From Bacteroidia bacterium (GTDB lineage Bacteria; Bacteroidota; Bacteroidia; AKYH767-A; OLB10), in assembly GCA_020847635.1 (NCBI GenBank), contig JADLBQ010000049.1, forward strand, positions 1 through 64,000: a DNA stretch of 64,000 bases, read 5' to 3'. Below are positions 62,020 through 64,000 of the stretch, in pieces (the first letter of the stretch is position 1; every line of letters begins with the position of its first letter). The position numbers and the translations under genes were made by a program. The notes beneath the pieces are model-generated. The model saw only the letters and a list, made by a program, of their open reading frames with translations, did not search any database and was not told where the DNA came from.

Positions 62020-64000
62020 TTAGGATCTCATTCTTACCATGGTCAGAATGGTTGCAATTGCAACGGTATCACCGGTTGAAAAATCAAGTTCGTACTGGTC
62101 GCGGATTTCCTGTGGACTGGCATCATAAACATCAACAATCCATTTTACAATGCCTTTGGGGATGTCATCCTCACTTCTTTTTTCCTGGGCAATTTTTTCC
62201 TTGCAGGTAAATCGTACACCGATCGTCATTCCTGGGTAAACCGGTTTAGTAAACCGGCACTCATCAATTCCATAATTCAGCAATACAGGGCCTTTTGGCG
62301 GATCAACAAATAACCCCGCTGCCCTGCTCAGAATAAAATAACCATGAGCCACCGTTCTTTTAAAAATCGTATCCTGTAATGAAGCCGGGTCTAAGTGAGC
62401 ATAGAATCTATCTCCTGAAAGGTTGGCAAAGTCAATGATATCCTCTTCAGTCACCGTATACTTTTCGGTGAAAAGGGTTTCACCGATTTGAAGTTCTTCA
62501 AAATATTTTCTGAACGGGTGAATTCCGGTTTGAATATATTCAGCTCCGTATTGATAAGTATTGGATATAAGGGTAAGAGTAGTAGGCGATCCTTGTATAG
62601 CAACACGCTGTAGGTAATGGAAAACTCCGCGTTTACCACCCATTTCTTCACCGCCACCGGCTCGACCGGGTCCGCCATGAACCAGCATCGGCAAAGGTGA
62701 GCCATGACCAGTACTTTCTCCGGCACATTGCCGGTTCAAAATCAGAATCCGGCCATGCATACAGGCAGCTCCCAAAGTAAATTGTTTAGCCTCCTTCTCA
62801 TTTTGAGTAATGATTGAGCTGACTAAAGAGCCTTTTCCCAATTTTGATATTTCAACGGCTTCTTCAAGATTCCTGTAAGGCATAAGGGTACTTACCGGCC
62901 CGAAAGCTTCAATATGATGACAATCGGTATTGCTTAACGGTTTTTCGTTCAGAAACAATACCGGAGGCATAAAAGCACCTTTGTCTTTATCTGCACCAAT
63001 CACTTCAAACTGATTGGGGTTTCCAAAAATAATCTTCTGGGTCTTCTTTAACAGGTTAACTCGTTCCAGAACTTCTTTAAGCTGTGTTCTTCCTGCAAGA
63101 GCACCCATTCTTACACCTTCCATTTTGGGGTTGCCAACAGTTGAAGAAGCCAGTCGTTTTGCTAAAGCAATCTGAACATCTTCGACCTGATTTTCATGAA
63201 CAAGAATCCTTCTTACGGCTGTACATTTCTGACCTGCTTTTGTTGTAATTTCACGCTGAACTTCTTTAATAAAAATATCAAATTCAGGGTCTGACGTTTT
63301 TACCGACTCTCCCAGTACACAACAGTTCAGCGAATCGGCTTCAAGATTAAACGGAACAGATTCATCAATTAGCCGAGGATGAGCTTTGAGTTTTTTACCT
63401 GTTGAAGCTGAACCAGTGAATGTGACTACATCCTGATTCATAACATGATCCAGAATGCCGTTAGCAGGTCCGCAAATCAGCTGTAAAGCACCCTCGGGAA
63501 GAATTCCTGAGCTGATGATCTCCTGAACAACAGCTTCAGTCAGAAAGGAAGTTATACTTGCTGGCTTTACTATAGAAGGAACACCGGCAAACCAGTTCAC
63601 AGCACATTTTTCAAGCATTCCCCAAACCGGAAAGTTAAATGCATTGATATGGATGGCGACTCCTTCTTTTGGAACACAAAAATGATGTCCGATGAATGAG
63701 CCACGCTTAGAAAGTTTGACCGGATCCCCTTCCAGGCAGAATGATTCATCCGGGAATTGTCTTCTTAAAGATGAATAAGAAAATAAATTCCCGATTCCTC
63801 CTTCAATATCTACCCAACTATCGGCTTTTGTTGCACCGGTTGCCCAGCTTATTTCATAGAAGGTATCTTTTCTTGACAGAAGATGCAATGCCAGGGCTTT
63901 GAGCATTCTTCCTCTTTGGTGAAAAGTCATTTTTCTCAAGGCTGGCCCGCCTTTGGTTCGTCCGTAATGCAGAACTTCTTCAAAGTCCATCGTTCCGGAG
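62020..64000 (-). CDS. paaZ: Bifunctional ring-opening enzyme PaaZ (aldehyde dehydrogenase + enoyl-CoA hydratase), 5' end missing
   Basis: In phenylacetate breakdown PaaZ hydrolyses the oxepin-CoA ring and oxidises the aldehyde to 3-oxo-5,6-dehydrosuberyl-CoA. The reading frame continues past the internal ATG at 63990 to the window edge (codons for S-G-T precede it), and comparison with the ~681-residue E. coli protein suggests about 45 residues lie beyond 64000. The aldehyde dehydrogenase domain has VVTFTGSASTGKKL and the catalytic Cys in TTKAGQKCTAVRR. The C-terminal MaoC-like hydratase domain begins near IHPFRKYFEELQIGETL and carries LSGDRFYAHLDPASL. No other paa gene is seen here. Its end lies 10 bases from the end of the GWxTD gene. 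Confidence 0.93.
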   Translation of the reverse strand, partial: SGTMDFEEVLHYGRTKGGPALRKMTFHQRGRMLKALALHLLSRKDTFYEISWATGATKADSWVDIEGGIGNLFSYSSLRRQFPDESFCLEGDPVKLSKRGSFIGHHFCVPKEGVAIHINAFNFPVWGMLEKCAVNWFAGVPSIVKPASITSFLTEAVVQEIISSGILPEGALQLICGPANGILDHVMNQDVVTFTGSASTGKKLKAHPRLIDESVPFNLEADSLNCCVLGESVKTSDPEFDIFIKEVQREITTKAGQKCTAVRRILVHENQVEDVQIALAKRLASSTVGNPKMEGVRMGALAGRTQLKEVLERVNLLKKTQKIIFGNPNQFEVIGADKDKGAFMPPVLFLNEKPLSNTDCHHIEAFGPVSTLMPYRNLEEAVEISKLGKGSLVSSIITQNEKEAKQFTLGAACMHGRILILNRQCAGESTGHGSPLPMLVHGGPGRAGGGEEMGGKRGVFHYLQRVAIQGSPTTLTLISNTYQYGAEYIQTGIHPFRKYFEELQIGETLFTEKYTVTEEDIIDFANLSGDRFYAHLDPASLQDTIFKRTVAHGYFILSRAAGLFVDPPKGPVLLNYGIDECRFTKPVYPGMTIGVRFTCKEKIAQEKRSEDDIPKGIVKWIVDVYDASPQEIRDQYELDFSTGDTVAIATILTMVRMRS

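Overview
This 64-kb window is chromosomal DNA from a member of the Bacteroidota; the gene content looks most like the Chitinophagales/Sphingobacteriales side of the phylum, but I cannot name a genus. The signs are: a C-terminal type IX secretion sorting domain, a complete Bat (aerotolerance) operon, a GWxTD lipoprotein, a DUF4907 lipoprotein, a Bacteroidota-type putative porin, a long S16 ribosomal protein, and repeated promoter boxes of the Bacteroidota type (TTTG, about 19-22 bases, TAnnTTTG). It reads as ordinary core genome. I see no insertion sequence, prophage, CRISPR array, tRNA gene, integrase or toxin-antitoxin pair.

Layout. (1) 1-520: 3' end of a 23S rRNA gene, a 5S rRNA gene and an rRNA-operon terminator. 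(2) 551-2793: an outer-membrane porin-like protein and a small conserved protein. (3) 2785-17903, all minus strand: ettA-hisS-hutH joined by 4-base overlaps; a DUF4907 lipoprotein overlapping a glycosyltransferase; scoA-scoB-aspartate kinase; a class A penicillin-binding protein; and a 1338-residue T9SS-secreted surface protein. (4) 18189-31451: housekeeping genes on both strands (S9 peptidase, phosphosugar mutase, TPR protein, ribH, rimO, M20 dipeptidase, fabD, SirB1-like protein, rpsP, M48 lipoprotein, YjjG-type nucleotidase) plus a small secreted acidic protein with its own promoter and terminator. (5) 31452-38689, minus: a five-gene surface-polysaccharide cluster (bi-domain oxidoreductase, alpha/alpha-barrel protein, DUF354 protein, soluble-looking sugar transferase, Wzi-like barrel). 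(6) 38791-47083, minus: MoxR, DUF58, BatI-like, BatA, BatB, BatC, BatD, BatE. (7) 47260-51267, minus: grpE-dnaJ, a TlpA-type thioredoxin, a divergent SAM hydroxide adenosyltransferase homologue and a ZIP metal transporter. (8) 51393-64000: pcm, a small outer-membrane barrel, acyl-CoA synthetase, nitronate monooxygenase, ispH, TerC, universal stress protein, glutathione peroxidase, rmuC, GWxTD lipoprotein, and a paaZ gene cut by the window edge.

Common themes are cell-envelope biogenesis (PBP1A, porins, polysaccharide cluster, T9SS cargo, Bat complex) and stress or protein quality control (DnaJ/GrpE, Pcm, peroxidase, Usp, M48, TlpA). Two genome-scale patterns stand out. Many genes have a TAnnTTTG box only about 20 bases upstream of the start codon, implying very short leaders. 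Convergent genes usually end touching or overlapping each other, with no intrinsic terminator.

I found no clearly new defence or mobile system. The least-described parts are the 31.4-38.7 kb polysaccharide cluster, the small acidic secreted protein at 24.4 kb, the SAM-hydrolase-like protein that lacks its family triad, and two conserved proteins of unknown function. Several track ORFs begin at GTG or TTG codons, and I re-chose those starts as noted per gene.
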